Source: Lepidodermella squamata | Lineage: Eukaryota; Gastrotricha | Assembly: GCA_047495785.1 (NCBI GenBank) | Contig: JBLDXI010000020.1 | Location: forward strand, 372,001-436,000 | Direction: 5' to 3' | Length of the DNA stretch: 64,000 nt | Part shown: piece by piece, positions 34,720-47,689 of the stretch | Layout: every line of letters begins with the position of its first letter | Position numbering within the stretch: position 1 is the stretch's first letter | Translations under genes and position numbers: made by a program | Notes under the pieces: model-generated | What the model was told of the DNA's origin: nothing | Databases searched by the model: none | Seen by the model: the letters and a program-made list of their open reading frames with translations, nothing else

Positions 34720-35059
34720 ATTTGCTCGTTTTAAAATATCGCCCTATTAAACAAAATAACTGTAAATTCGTTGTAAACGAAACGAAAAGAACGAAAAGCT
34801 TTTTATTTTGTCCTTTTTTCCAGATAAAACGAAAGAAAATGTACAATTTGGAAGGTAAGAAAAAAGGCGCAGGCACAGCACGAAAAAGCGCTTGTCCGGG
34901 ACAGTGCGCCACTCATAACACCGGACGGGCACATACTGAAATTATCACAAGGAGCGGAATTATCAGACACAGCAGAAGACAGAAGGCTAGTGATTAGCGG
35001 TAGGACGGGAGAAGAAGAAACAAGGAAATAAGCAGGAAGGGGAAGAAGAAAGAGGAGAG

Positions 35060-35670
35060 AGACTAACATTGTGGGACAGGGAGCGGGCCGGGCGGCAGGC
35101 GAGCGTTGAGAAGGAAGACAGGTGACTTCACAGGCGGCGACGCGGAAAGCCGAACATTCTCGATGTCTTCGCGAAGCGGCAGCACAAAGCGGACGACGTT
35201 GTCGGCATAGCGGCACTGGACGGCTTGTAAGTGCGAGGACAGACTGGGCAGGCGACAGCGCTGCTCCAGCGCACTAACACGAACGCGATCATCGAGACGG
35301 ACATGGAGAATGGCGCGCAGACAGTTATTCTGAAGCACGTCTAGGCGGCGGAGCTGTGTCTTCGCAGCAGACGCAAAGGAAACGAAGCCGAAGGTGGCGA
35401 TGGAACGGACGAGCGCCAGGTAGGCGGTGCGGCGCCACCGGAAAGACAGCCCTGGCCGGCTAACAACCGAGCGGAACCACAACAGATTTTCCCACAGCGA
35501 TGGAGCACATGGTCGATATGGGGCTTCCAGGTCAACTTCTCATCGAACAGAATGCCCAGAATTCGAAGTACAGAGACTTGCGGGATGACAGTGCCTCCAA
35601 GCACGAGCCTCACACCGGGGGGACGACGGGAGAATGCGACAACCTCACTCTTGGCGGCGTTGACTAGATA
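35060..35670 (-). mobile_element. 5'-truncated non-LTR retrotransposon (reverse transcriptase C-terminal fragment)
   Basis: Two overlapping minus-strand frames read as one product broken by a single frameshift near 35,480. The upstream part has VSVLRILGILFDEKLTWKPH, the thumb-like block after the catalytic region in LINE reverse transcriptases (LGI-D--L-W--HI). The downstream part has AYLALVRSIATFGFVSFAS and LRRLDVLQNNCLRAILHV, matching the standard block following it. The catalytic YxDD region is absent: the element ends abruptly at about 35,665, so it is truncated. It is not functional. No target-site duplication was identified. Confidence 0.8.
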
Positions 35671-36560
35671 ACAAAACGTATTTGTTTATTAATGTGGTGT
35701 AGTAGGCCACGCAGCACGGTCACAACTATGAGGTTATGAACCGGCAGGGTGCCAACGCAAGGGGCACAGCCGGCGACTATGAGGTCACCAGCCGGCGGGA
35801 CAAATCTGTGTGATTGACCAAAAAAGAGCATCAGTGATGTCAAAAAGGTCATGCCCAGGGTAACCCTGTTAGGCGAAGCACGTCGGTTGTCGGCGTTATT
35901 TTATTTTTCTTGTAATTAGATACGGCCAAGAATAACCTGGAGACCTGGTAGCACCAGGGTAGGTTGCGGCCAGAGTGGCCCGAGGTCTATCGTGTGTTGA
36001 CCACACGGTAACACTGGACTCCTCTTGGGAGGCCACATCCCCGGCTCCGTAGAGGGAGGTAGTGTCATCATCGGGAGGTGAGAAACACCCGTTGCTAAAC
36101 CGGCGATCTAGGGATCTATTTTCCGAGGAAATTCACTACGTATATAACGTCCCGACACCGTATTACCGAGACGCAGAGTCAGATTAATATTACGCTTGAG
36201 TCCTCGGTAGAGGGGGGCTGCCGCACTAGTGTAAGTGAGCGCCAAGCGCGGTTTGAGCGGCAGTTGAGGCTGCCAGGCGGGTCGACTAGAGTACCAAGGC
36301 CAGTCCTTGCCAGTGGTAGACGTCAGGGTGCGGTCAGGGTGCGGGGCAATGGAAGATTAGCTTCGAGTACGCATCTTCTTCCAGCCTTAGTTGCTGGCGA
36401 CGTAACTCGCCGACTGGAGACGAGCAGAGTTGCCATCAGCTTCATTGTCACCTTCATCGTCAGCGCTGTATATAGTATATAGGGTCTTCCCGGCAGCATA
36501 GCAGAGCAGCGGAACCATGGGCGTTAAAGAGCTCCCATTCATTCATTTCAAAGGGTCTCC
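35671..36560. repeat. GC-richer block of probable repeat origin
   Basis: This block differs in composition from the AT-rich flanks and directly abuts the LINE fragment. It contains local duplications (ACTATGAGGT near 35,726 and again near 35,776, each followed by an AGCCGGC-type word). I see no open frame with family resemblance. It is probably transposon UTR or a second insertion. This is inference from composition and position. Confidence 0.35.
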
Positions 36561-37955
36561 GCCTAAAAAAAGCACGTTTTACGCGCTCTTTTATTCAAAT
36601 TTTATTTTGACATATGATCTAAGTCAATAATAAAATACAATTTAATATCTAGTTGAAATATATTATTATTCTATGACAAATGGTTTTTCACAAGTCCTTC
36701 TCCATCGGCAGCTTTCAGCTTTCGGCTTTCAGCGGTCGTAGTAGTAGCAGTAGGGGTAGTAGTCTAGTGGTGTTCTTCTTGTTTTCCACCGTACCGCGTA
36801 CCGTGTATAGACCGTCCGCAGTCCTGCGCCGCCCGTCTGCCGCTATTTTTTCACTTGTGTTTACCTTTTCTGTCTTATTTATCAGCGTTGAAATCTCTTA
36901 AATTGCGTTTATTTTGTTGGAGAAGCCATTCGTTAACTGCAGCCATTGTAGCCTTAACCCAAACGGCAAGGCTTTTTTGATTGTTCATTTTATAAAATTC
37001 GTATATTGACGCTTGTAAACTGTAAACGGCAGTTGGGGATCTATTTATATGTCTCTAGTGTGTTTCTAGTGTGCGACAACTATATTTATCTTGTCCTAAT
37101 TATGATCGAGCGATATTTAGGGAGTATTACGCTCGTCTGGAAGCTGAATTTACGAAATAGTGCAGATAAATGTTGGGCGATCTGCTTTGATTGTGAACTG
37201 ATTTTTGGGTTTTGTTAGAACCGAAAATGGAAGCATTACCGTGCTTCTTGCTTATATATGTTTTCTTGTTTGCTGCTTTTGGATATTTTTCTGGATATTG
37301 ACGAAGGCTATTTATTGGTTATTGAAGCCGGCAGCCTTGGCTTACTAGCCGACTGATTTATGATTTATGGCACCAATCATCAATCTATACGTTGGAATTT
37401 CGTGCATGTTGCAGATTGGAAGTCGAAACAACTTTCAATTACAAGAAGGAAGGATTTCCCATTATTCATAAATCTACCCTATGCTCGACTTTGGGAAACG
37501 TCATTCATACTAATTTGCTCGGCGTACTCGACGGGTGCGGCATTCCACATGATTATGAGCCCTCCGAGGGTGTCAACTTATAATGTCTAAGATGTAGCAC
37601 GCCAATTGCTCGAACTTAATCAGCGCTGAGACTCCATTCCCATCGAGGCTCCACGTTTAATATTCCACATGTAGCGCTGCAATTTTTCCCGACTTCCCCC
37701 TGAAGCGGCTCATAGTTCAAAGCGAGAAAAATGCTGAATTGGTCGCGTTTAATGTAGCTGTCTTGGAGGTCATTACAGTCCACTGCTGTTGATTTCCCTT
37801 GAAAGCTCAGCACGTTGAGAGATCTCTTATTATCTCGATATATTCTTGTTCTAGTATTTCAACTACTATGTTATCATCTACTATCCTTTTGAAGTTGATA
37901 ATCATATGATGAATTCCCGGTAGGATGTTGATATGATAATGAGAAGGCGGAGATT
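36561..37955. other. 5' flank of syndecan
   Basis: AT-rich, with no recognised coding exon. A short direct repeat (TCTAGTGTG twice) lies near 37,050-37,075. It may contain the syndecan promoter and a non-coding first exon. I saw no clear acceptor-like site immediately before the syndecan ATG. Confidence 0.35.
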
Positions 37956-40900
37956 ATGCGTATAACGGGGATTTTGGTAATTCACGTTTCCTTGTTTCTG
38001 GTTAGTTATGTCTATTTTCCGTGTATTCACTTTTTCTTATGTTCTCATCTTTTTATCTAGGCGGGAAACGTGATAACCACCATCAGAGGCCAGGCACAAT
38101 CGTATCCGACTGGCTTGGTAAGTTATTTGTTAACTTATTGTTATTTGCCATGATTGCTTTTTGTGTGTCAACATTGAGCATTTCTTGCGAAATGATGCGA
38201 TTCTTTAGAAACAACAAAAACAAGTATTTTCACACTTCCAAGGCGCTGTTGTATTAACGTTGCTTTATAATAAGCCAACGGAGACTTATGTGCTTCGCAT
38301 TGTCACTTGATAGGACATTGATTTTCAATACCAGCAGGCTATTCGCAAAACGTCCCCGCGTTTACAGCTCCTATTTTGTTACATAGTGGATATTTTATTT
38401 GGTCTTCATTATGTACATGTATGTAATGCGCGGCTCATCCTGTTGGCAAACAGCAGAAAACCAATCTTTGCGACTAGTTGTAGACTATGAATAAATGCTG
38501 GGACGAGGAAGGAGCCAATAGTACTTGTTTATGCCCGCCGATCTTTTAAATTCATAATGGCATGTATAAGCTAAGCGTCTGCTGCCTTTCGTCATTGCCG
38601 TTTGCTGAAAAATTTCTACTAACACGCAGCAGTTAGTTGTCCATATGGTTATTATGGGTGGCGCACTGTTTGTGGCTGATCTAGCTGGCGCCCTAAATGC
38701 GATCGATGTCTCTTTCTCTGGGGCACGGCAATGTGACAGCGGACGTTGCCTGTAAGCTCTGTATTATAACGCACATCCGCTCCGAAATTGGTTGCGCCGT
38801 ACTGAGAACAGAACTCTTCATTAAGGGTGATAATTTGGCTGCTATCTAAGGATACATGCGCGCTACGAATTTTTACGGCCGGTCATTTATTTATCGCCTT
38901 GAGTGTTGAATCGCAAACTATTTGCGATGGTCATTCGCTAAATTTTTTATACTATTTATCCCGTCGTATATTCAATTTTCAGTTGGGAAAACACAATTAA
39001 GGAGGGTTTAGCAAAAAAAAATTGTGATGAAAATTTATGTGACCGCGCAGTGAGGCGAGCTGCCATTAGATCTACTTATTATGGACTAACGAATCCGAAA
39101 ATTGTTCATTTTTCAGGACACCGTGATGATAATGAGTGCTAATGTTTTTTTTTTGCTTTTACGTTATTATAGCGTGACGATGAAGACTTCGCATCGCAAG
39201 GCAGCGGCAGTGGCTCGGAACCGCCGGCGGTGGAAACTCCGATGCAGAGCTCAGGATCAGGTAAGAAATGATCGCCGGTGCCGCAGAATTTCTCGTAATC
39301 GATCGTTTTCGTTGGCCAATAAGTGGGGCTAATAGTCGTGTTTTTATTTGCGGACATGCAAATGTTATTATGATTTGACGATAAGACGAAAAAATAATGC
39401 ATTGTGGAAGATTGAAGCACCCATTGCTTTAAAATGTAGACGTCAAAGGTGTCAGTCCATTCCTGTGATAGTAGGCAATTTATGTTTATTTTAATTTGGT
39501 TATGATTTAATTTTAACAGTTCACTGTAGGAAATCGCACATTTTTATCCTTGAACTGAAACTATCCTTTAGAAATCAAACACGCCATGCACATATTAATT
39601 AACCGTCCACTTCTAAAAATAGTAGTTACGCCGAAAAATCATAAAAAAACGACTAATATGTAGTGAACTGTCGTTTTTAATATTTTTTATATTTCCTGTT
39701 GTGTCATGTGTCTACCAACTTCCCTATTACTACTTGCTGTTGTAGAGCCATTAGAACCCGCCACAAAGGGATCTGAGGATAACCAGAGGATGGAGGTGGC
39801 GACTACGCCCGTGCTGATTTACTCTACGCCAACCACGCCCAGCTCAACGCCCTCAACAAGGCGGACCTCGACCCCCTCGACGACTACCTCGACCTCGACG
39901 ACCACAACAACGACGCCGTTGCGAACGAGCACCACGTCGGCGCCGTCCTACTTCGTAGTTACCGGTGTTGAAAAACAAACAACTACGGGTATCACCTCGC
40001 AGCTCGACGACTCGTGTCTTCCAGTCAGTTATATTCCGTCTTACCCGTGGCCGGTCAAGATCTATTGCAATCGCGAATCAAATTCTCTGCGAGCCGTTTG
40101 TCTAGTCGGCCCGCCACCCCAGACGTGCTACTGCGTCGACCCCGTCGGAGGCAGCATTCTCTACGATGTGGTTTACCCCAATTGCGGCCCAGGTTTGTTT
40201 CGAACGGCCTCCTCACCCGTCACAGGGTTTCCACAACTATCTACTAAAATTACTAAAAAAAACCTCATTTATTTTTTTGTGCTTGCTCTTTCACATGCAT
40301 GCTTTGAATGTTTGTTTGTTGAATGTTCGTATAATTTAAAATTGCGCACGATTTCCTTGCCTGAGCACTTTGATCGCGGTGTCGTCCTTTTCAGCCTTCA
40401 TTGTTCATGTTGTATGTGTTGTAGTCAATTTTCGTGGCCACGAGAATGGATTGGGCCTCGTTCAAGTTGAATTCAATTTAAAAGTCATCTGGCGTTTCAT
40501 TAAATAATTCCCCCATTGTTCGCTTGTTGAATTGAATAATTATTGAGGGAAGTGGCCCTAGCGCTGTCAGTTGAACCGTCATGTCTCGCTCGCTCGCTCT
40601 CTCTCGACAGGGTTTCCGTCTCTTTGCGCGGCGCGTGTGCTTCGAAGCTGCTCGTTAATTTTATATAGGGGCCTACCTGTAAGGATAAGTGTAGTTATAG
40701 CTGCTATCTGGCCTTGTGTGAAATTTCACTAAGCCGCTTATGTCACCATGAGTGACGCGTATATTACATTTCCTAGCGGCCTGGTATGTATTTTGCCGTT
40801 GATAATTATCATCGCAGCCGGATCTTGGTGCACCTTTGAGCTGCGAAAGTGACATAACGACGCGTTAAAACAGTTTGCGCGCATACAGCGATAATATAGG

Positions 40901-43552
40901 CTCGGAAATTGATGGAAAAAGGTGTTAGAGGGCTGCCGCAGTCGTCGCGCGTAGTTAAGGTAGTAGCTGTAGTATAGTAGTGATATTGTTATTTAGATCT
41001 GGATGTTTATTATTGATTTGTACGCATGGCAGCGTGTGGTGCGATATAATAACAATAGATTCGCGACGCGGCATCGTTTTTGCGCGCGAAATCCGCATTT
41101 GCTTGATTGCGAATCGCGGCGGCGAAACGTTGGCGATGGATTTTCTATGGATTTATGTTCGTGCCTCGCGCTCTTGGTCATTTGTCATGTGGAGAGCAGG
41201 CGTGTGTGTTGCGTGTGTGATTTTCAAGTGCAAACTATGCGCCGATTTATTGAACATGCCGATGAAGTTGTAATAATAATAGTAATAGAGAGACACAGCG
41301 AGAGACATGCCGAGCTTGTTTTAATGAAGACTGTAAACAAACGGCGGCGGCTTTTGGCGGCGAAGGAATAACATATAAAATAATAATCAGGTCCGGCGAT
41401 ATGCAATTAACCGGTGCACGAGTAAACAGCAAATCTTTTGTCTTCGGTGTTGGCTTTACTCTCGAGGCATGCTTACTTTTCGGATGGATATATCATAACC
41501 CATCAGCGGGATTTTCTTATTGTCCCACGGACGTGTCATGCGAGTGATTGCCGAGAGATGCTAAGGGCGAGAAACACGTTGGCAAGGTCACATTCGAGTT
41601 GTGTGAGTGAAGGTGTGCGTGTGTGTGTGGTGATGTTTCATTGATGAAAATGATTTGAAAAAAAACCGACGATGAAATGAGCGTTGAAAAAAATCTTTTA
41701 AAAAATTACCCCATTTTCCTCGAATTTCTCACAAAACGATCATTATTGTTTTATTGATTTATTGAAATTTTCTCACAGTGACGCGGACCACACCCATTGC
41801 CCCTCTTCAGCCAAATCCTACAACGACGCAGCGTGCGAAACCGCCGGCGAAAACCACGCCGACTGTTGCACGGGCACCGTCGACCACACCGCGGCCAACA
41901 CAGAGGACGACCTCGACACGACCGGTTCAACCGACCCTCCAAACAACGACGTTCGAGACGTCGAAAATCGTAAGTGCTTTCCCGCTCGAGTGCGTTTTCG
42001 ATGCAAATAGCGATAAAATAATAAGTAACTCGATATTAACAAAGATGTATATTTTTGTAAGCTGAGCAATCGAGCAATGATGATGTTCATAATCGGCGCT
42101 TGATTTTTCCATTTAATTGTTGTTGCTATTAAGCCGCTTGTAACACACGGCCGGCAATGGCGCGATTTCTTATCGGTGCGCTTTATTTCATCTAAACAAT
42201 GTTATTATTTGGCGTTTGTGTTTACGATTGAGCTACATATATTATGCCCATTTTCTACGCGTGCTACATTCTGCTCAACAGCGGTAATAAGTAGATGCCT
42301 GCGAGGTGAAGACGTCAGAACATTCTGTCTAGCTCGCGGGCGCCGGCGCCGCCTGCCCCTCATTCAACGCGCGTCGGAACCTGGTGCGGCCGCGGCCAGG
42401 TATACCTATGCTTGATGCGTGTCTCGCGTTGTTTGTGGGCCGGCCACAGCGATTCAGTGGAATAATTAGACATGCCGTTCGTATTCACCTTATTCGCTGA
42501 TATAATACATGCCTCTACTTAGCTGCGGCTTCGGATGGGCCGGTTGCTCCGTTGCAATGGTAATAACGCGCTCTTTATCGTATGTTTGTCCGATCGTGGC
42601 GTTTCCCCACGAGATGTTATTGTTGTTATTATTACTAAGCAGTCGGTTGTTTGTAAATGCGTACTTCATAATGGGTATCATACCCCTACCTCAGCGCCAT
42701 TATTTTCGCGTATTATTCGGCGACCATGCATACCTGCTTGCGTAACGGGTCACGTCTGAACCGACTGTCGAATGGCTAATAATTAGCACATGCTTCAGTG
42801 TTGTATTATTTCGGTAATATGGACCTGCCGCCCGATGGCCAGACATCGTTACCTGTGGCGCCTTCACGCTTGCTGCTCGTAGTGCACTTGCCGCGGTCAA
42901 TTTGTAGCCTCGGAACCCCGTCGCGCTTCATCTCATCAAAGCGGCCTTTTCCCGCCGCCCGCCGCCACAGCCGCTTAAATCGATCGCATTTCACGCAGAG
43001 CGATTGTCCGATAATGTGTAGATCTTGTCAAGTGTAAACTCGATTGCTCAAAAATAGGAAGAAAAAAACAAGCGCGCGGCTTACACTTTATTGTTCCGGT
43101 AAATACTTCGACCGTGCTCATAAATAATTATGCGCGCAGCCATTTGTCGCTTTAATGCCAGTATTGAATATGAACAATGAGTGACTGCACTGACTGAGTG
43201 TTTTTTTCGTCTCCGCAGGATCAAGAATTATTGGAGGCGAGGGCGGATACCACAAAGAGTAAGCGGATACCGATGATGAAAAGGAAAAAGAAAACTAAAC
43301 GAAGTGTTAATTGCTTTTTCGACAGGTTGGGATCAAGGAGTTCCTGTTATTGCGACTTTCATGGGCCAGCCCGGCCTCTTGGCCGCCATTATTTGCGGCG
43401 CTGTCGTGGGCCTGCTCACCGCCGTCCTCCTCGTCATGTTCCTCGTCTACCGCATGCGGAAAAAGGACGAGGGCAGTTACGTGATCGAAGAGCCTTCGAA
43501 ACGTGTGCCGCTTGTCCAACCCTACGAAAGAACTCGGGAATACTACGCGTGA
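37956..43552 (+). CDS. SDC: syndecan with a thyroglobulin type-1-like ectodomain module
   Basis: This is a transmembrane heparan sulfate proteoglycan. Exons are 37956-38000, 38061-38117, 39173-39260, 39746-40192, 41779-41969, 43219-43258 and 43326-43552, giving 364 residues. Exon 1 encodes a signal peptide (MRITGILVIHVSLFL). Exon 3 has an acidic glycosaminoglycan-attachment site (DDEDFASQGSGSG), and SSGSE crosses into exon 4. Exon 4 has a Thr/Pro mucin-like stretch, then six cysteines with TCYCVDPVGG and a preceding IYCNRESNSLRAVC, the pattern of a thyroglobulin type-1 module. Exon 5 is Thr/Pro-rich. The last exon holds the transmembrane helix, the invariant C1 segment YRMRKKDEGSY and the C-terminal tetrapeptide EYYA (EFYA in most syndecans). 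Introns of 0.5-1.6 kb are far longer than elsewhere in the window. Identification is firm. Confidence 0.92.
38118..39172 (+). other. long syndecan intron 2
   Basis: At 1055 nt it is some twenty times the typical intron here. No coding frame was recognised. Long introns of developmental receptors often carry enhancers, but nothing in the sequence shows this directly. Confidence 0.5.
40193..41778 (+). other. long syndecan intron 4
   Basis: 1586 nt. It contains a short GTGTGT run near 41,615 and several GC-rich CpG-containing words around 40,610-40,640 and 40,930-41,120. No exon was recognised on either strand. Confidence 0.5.
41970..43218 (+). other. long syndecan intron 5
   Basis: 1249 nt, GC-richer near 42,310-42,420 and 42,830-42,990. 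No exon was recognised. Confidence 0.5.
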
Positions 43553-46500
43553 TGTGTGCAGAAATTTGAAATAGATTGCAGTAGTAATAGTAGGCTCAAT
43601 ATCTTTCTTGTTTAATCTCGCGTCCAGAATTTCTCAACGAGATGCTTTCTTCAGACTCCACCGTCAGTGCCGCCGATATTAACACTTGATTAGCTTCAAA
43701 GTCATTGATAAATTATGATTATGATGATAAACATGTCAAGTTGACTGAAATCAAACGAAGTGATGTTTCTGCACACTCTTATTATCGCGTCTCTGGGAAG
43801 CATCTCATTGCAAGAGGAGGCACCGTTTGAACGATACCTACGGAGATACTGCGAGCCAACTGTCTTTTTCTAGAGGAAATTTGCGAAATCACGCGTATGA
43901 GTACCGAACATTGCCGCAGTATGAGCGCTTTCATATCATAACGATTACAATATTTACTGTCGATTCAACTTGTGAATGCGTGTACCGTACCTTTTTATTC
44001 TGAGAGGGTAGAGCCTTACTGCGTAATAGCTCCATCAAGTATTAGCCTTCTTCATAATCAATTTTAGGTGCATAAATTAATTGTTGCTGATTGATTTCAT
44101 GATATATTTACTTAGCTACCATTTCGTTACTTTGGCGCTACATGAGTGCATGTTTAATTTTCACTCACTTGCTGTCAACTTGATTCCGATTGTCCGCTCG
44201 TAACAATCATCGAAGACGCAATTTACAGCACAATTTTAATAACGATACCGCCGTTTGCTCACTTATTAAAATTCATGATTTCCTTAGCTGTTCTCAAAGT
44301 CGAAGTGATTTTTTCCCCTAGTAGATCGACGACTATTTGTAGCATTAGTCTTCATGCTGCTGTTCACTTGAAATATTTCTCGTTCGAATATGTTTGTTGA
44401 GTTTTCCCCCAAACTAAGTTGATTTTTTTTTCATTTAAAATTATTTATATAAAGATTTGATTAATTATTATGTATAATTTTACTTCAAAACACGCGCTTC
44501 GTTTATGTTGGAATTCTTGAATTGAGCGTATAATAATAATAATATTTTATGAATTGATTATACAATGATTAGAAATGTCAATTGTTGTCTGGATACTTAT
44601 CCTCATCTCTAGTTACTTACTTCCGTTCAAAGCCTGTTTTTATACTTTCTTATGTGGCAGCGTGTCGAACCAAGTTTTTTACCGAGTCTCTCATTCTTTG
44701 CCCACATCTCTCCGTCAATCATCTTGTTACTTCAGTCTCTCTCGTCGCCGGATTTCTGGAAACAAGTGCCACAAATTTATATCATATACTTCTTCGTGAA
44801 GCATGGGGATGAATTTTTCGTTCGCTTCCATGTAAAAAATGAACAACTATACCTCTCGCAAAGAAATGATTATCAGTCACAGCAATAATGATCGTTCCCG
44901 TATGATTTCAATGATAGCCGAATTGAGACGACCAATCTCTGCCTGACCTCGACATCGGTTTTACTGTTAAGTGACGGAGACAGTTGCCATAGCTGTTTCT
45001 TCGCACTTGCTTTTATTTGCGTACAATTTCTAAGCTAAGATTTTATCCGCTTACTCGAAAATATTTGTTCGCCTAAAGCATTTACTAGACAAATTATTGC
45101 GTTGCACATAGTACGATAACTGCAGCTTCCTTCCTTTGTTCGTATTGTGTGTTTGTGATGCCTGCTCCTTTTTTCTTGTTTTCATCAAAGCGGGCGTTGA
45201 CACTTTGCGCCGGGCTGTTGTACTACTGCGCAGAATGGATATCATTCGCTGCTTGTTTGTGTCACCTGCAGTGTTTGTTTTTTGTACTCAGCGGTATTCG
45301 CCATTACGCTGTGTATCTTGCGCCGCTGCTATTGCGAGATGATTATACAAATTTCCGGAAACATCAACGTCTTGTGTCGTTTTATTCACTGTCGTTTGAA
45401 AAATAAATGGTCTCTGCTCAGCGAATATCGAAAATGGGGTGTCTTTATTAAAGCTATTTAATCCTACGGAAGCTCGAATGCTCACTTGGAATGAACCCTG
45501 AGGGCAAATGATGCAATACTCTTTAGTAGTTAGTACATTGCAGAACATGTGAAAACGGCAAAAAAATCGATCTTGGCACTTCGACACCCGAAACTATGAT
45601 AGACAACGGATGATGGCAGTGCTCAGAGACATCTGCAAGTAGCATTGGAGAAATATGTCCAATAGCGAATTCGAATATTTTCTTCAGCTGCCGAATTTTC
45701 AGTTATACGCCATCGTGAGAAGTTTACGATAGGTGTCTCAAATTTATCTGAAAAATTTATCTGAAATGCATGCAAGGCAAGAGTCCCTGGACGCTTATGC
45801 CATTAGGTTGCATTAGGTGCCACACTATGTCCCGTCTTAAATCATGGTAAGAATGGACAAGTTGCAGCAATATCATACATCGTTGTCCAAAATTACTTGA
45901 GATAGTTGAAATTTCATTGCTTCCCTTAAACACTAGGATAGCGTTCAGATCGTCAATAGCCACCTCTTCAGCAGGGTAATTATGGGAAGGTAGCTGTTAA
46001 TACTTTTGTCTTTAGGCTTTGCAGGTGATCAACTTTTCAGGGTCGAACATGTGGGGATTTTACTCGAAAGCTACTCGTCTCATCAACTTTCTCTCGATAT
46101 TGAACCCACGATGATCAGAGAAAAAGTCTATCGCGGAAGAAATTCAAGCAATGCGACATGCGCGAATTGGATTTCGTTGGGGGATTTAACTTTAACATAA
46201 TAACTTTAACATAGAATTCAAATTATATCCAATACAGTTTAAAAAAATCGAAAATTTCAATCACATTTCCTCTGGGCTAATCGCGTCGAAATGCCTCAAC
46301 ACAGTTCAGTTTCAGAGGAATTTATGTTGACAGAATATCCAGGCTTGAGTCGAAATGCTCTGCTCGCAACTTAAGACATAAAAAGTTTGATTCGAACCTC
46401 TTGACTCGGACTGACTCCGACTCTTCCGTCCGACTTGACTCGGACTTGAGAATCCGTGCGTCGTTATATAATTGATCTGCTCATGCAAGCATTCCTCTAG

Positions 46501-47063
46501 CCACCATAGTAAGTAGGGGGGATAATATCCAATGATCCCCCTACTTTTAGCCTGCGTGGTGATCCGCTTGCTGTCCACGTGCCTGCATACGCTTTGATGC
46601 ACGTGAACACTACTTGATTCACTGTGCATCATCTGGCCATATTAATCTGTCACTGACAACTATTAATTACTTAGGGGTTGGTACGATTTGTCTGGCTTTT
46701 ATCGAGGCATCCTTGGGTATATTAACCAGATAAATAGTAACAGTAGTAAATTTTGTACACTCTTGGGAGTTGAAAAGTCAAAAGCTGCACCAACCCACAA
46801 TTGGGAAAGGGAAGTGATCCTTCATGGTCTTCCAGCTTCCCGAGCAGCACCGATTTTCTGAATGAAAATTTCTCCTTCCTCGGGGGCTCCTCCATCATGT
46901 TTTTATATCCAACCATTTTCCATGATGGTATCCGTCTTTGGTTTTTTCGGAAGGTCCGATTATCGCAAGCCCCCAGGCATTTGCCAAGTTTTCCCAATGG
47001 AAAATCAGGCACGGTCCTCGAACCCAGAGCCACATATCGCTGGGGGATAAGGCGAGGCACACA
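43553..47063. other. gene-poor stretch downstream of syndecan
   Basis: AT-rich, with only short unconvincing frames. It should contain the syndecan 3' UTR at the left. A short GACTCGGACT-type imperfect repeat lies at about 46,399-46,450. I see no gene I can support. Confidence 0.45.
46511..46546. repeat. short inverted repeat
   Basis: AAGTAGGGGGGAT and ATCCCCCTACTT face each other across about 11 nt (one G bulged), a compact hairpin. Its meaning is unknown. Confidence 0.55.
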
Positions 47064-47255
47064 TCGCGACTTCCGCGCCAGAACAGTGTGCCGGAAATAG
47101 AAACAAATGACGTAATGCAATTGATGCGCGGCAAAAACTGGCGTTCACTTTTTTCTAGCGGTCAGGAACGTGACTGACTTGGCGGAGATGCAAAAAGATA
47201 GTTTTACGCCATTTGTTTCTATTTCCGGCACACTGTTCTGGCGCGGAAGTCGCGA
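47064..47255. repeat. 192-bp element with 52-bp inverted-repeat arms (MITE-like)
   Basis: The arms are 47064-47115 and 47204-47255. They are reverse complements at 51 of 52 positions, separated by 88 bp. Each contains the segment TTTCCGGCACACTGTTCTGG or its complement. No open frame spans it. It could be a miniature inverted-repeat transposon, or one arm of a longer foldback element. A target-site duplication is not evident at the arm ends. Confidence 0.85.
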
Positions 47256-47689
47256 CATGTACCTTTTGTACAGGTGAATTCGTGTCGATAGATCTCCATC
47301 ATAGCCTCATGACAAATTTGTTCTGACTAATTCAAACAAGCTGAGCATTCAAGCTGAGGAAGCCGATGGAGCAGAAAACAGAAAAGAAAAGGCCCTTGGA
47401 AGAACTGGCAACAAACGCGCTTGCCATTTAGTAGAATTTACTACTATCAACTTTATATTCTATTTTATACGAAATATTGAAATTAATTTAAATTTAATAA
47501 TTTGATAGCAAAATTTGTTAAATAATAAGATCCAATCTGCGACCTTCAACGTAAAGCGTTCTTAGCCCCGGCTTGGCGACACAGGCCAGAATCGAAAACT
47601 CTATTTGCTCTGTTCGTTTCAACTTTCATGTAAGTTAGCGCTCCATGCTTTATTTTCATTCGCCTGCTCTATGTTTTCTGTTATCTGTT

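Noticed and set aside
44575-45406. Overlapping hydrophobic frames downstream of syndecan
   Set aside because: Several overlapping frames in AT-rich DNA give Leu/Phe/Ser-rich chance translations, with no conserved pattern.
46722-47120. 132-codon minus-strand frame beside the inverted repeat
   Set aside because: It runs into one arm of the foldback element and has no recognisable domain; more likely chance than a transposase.
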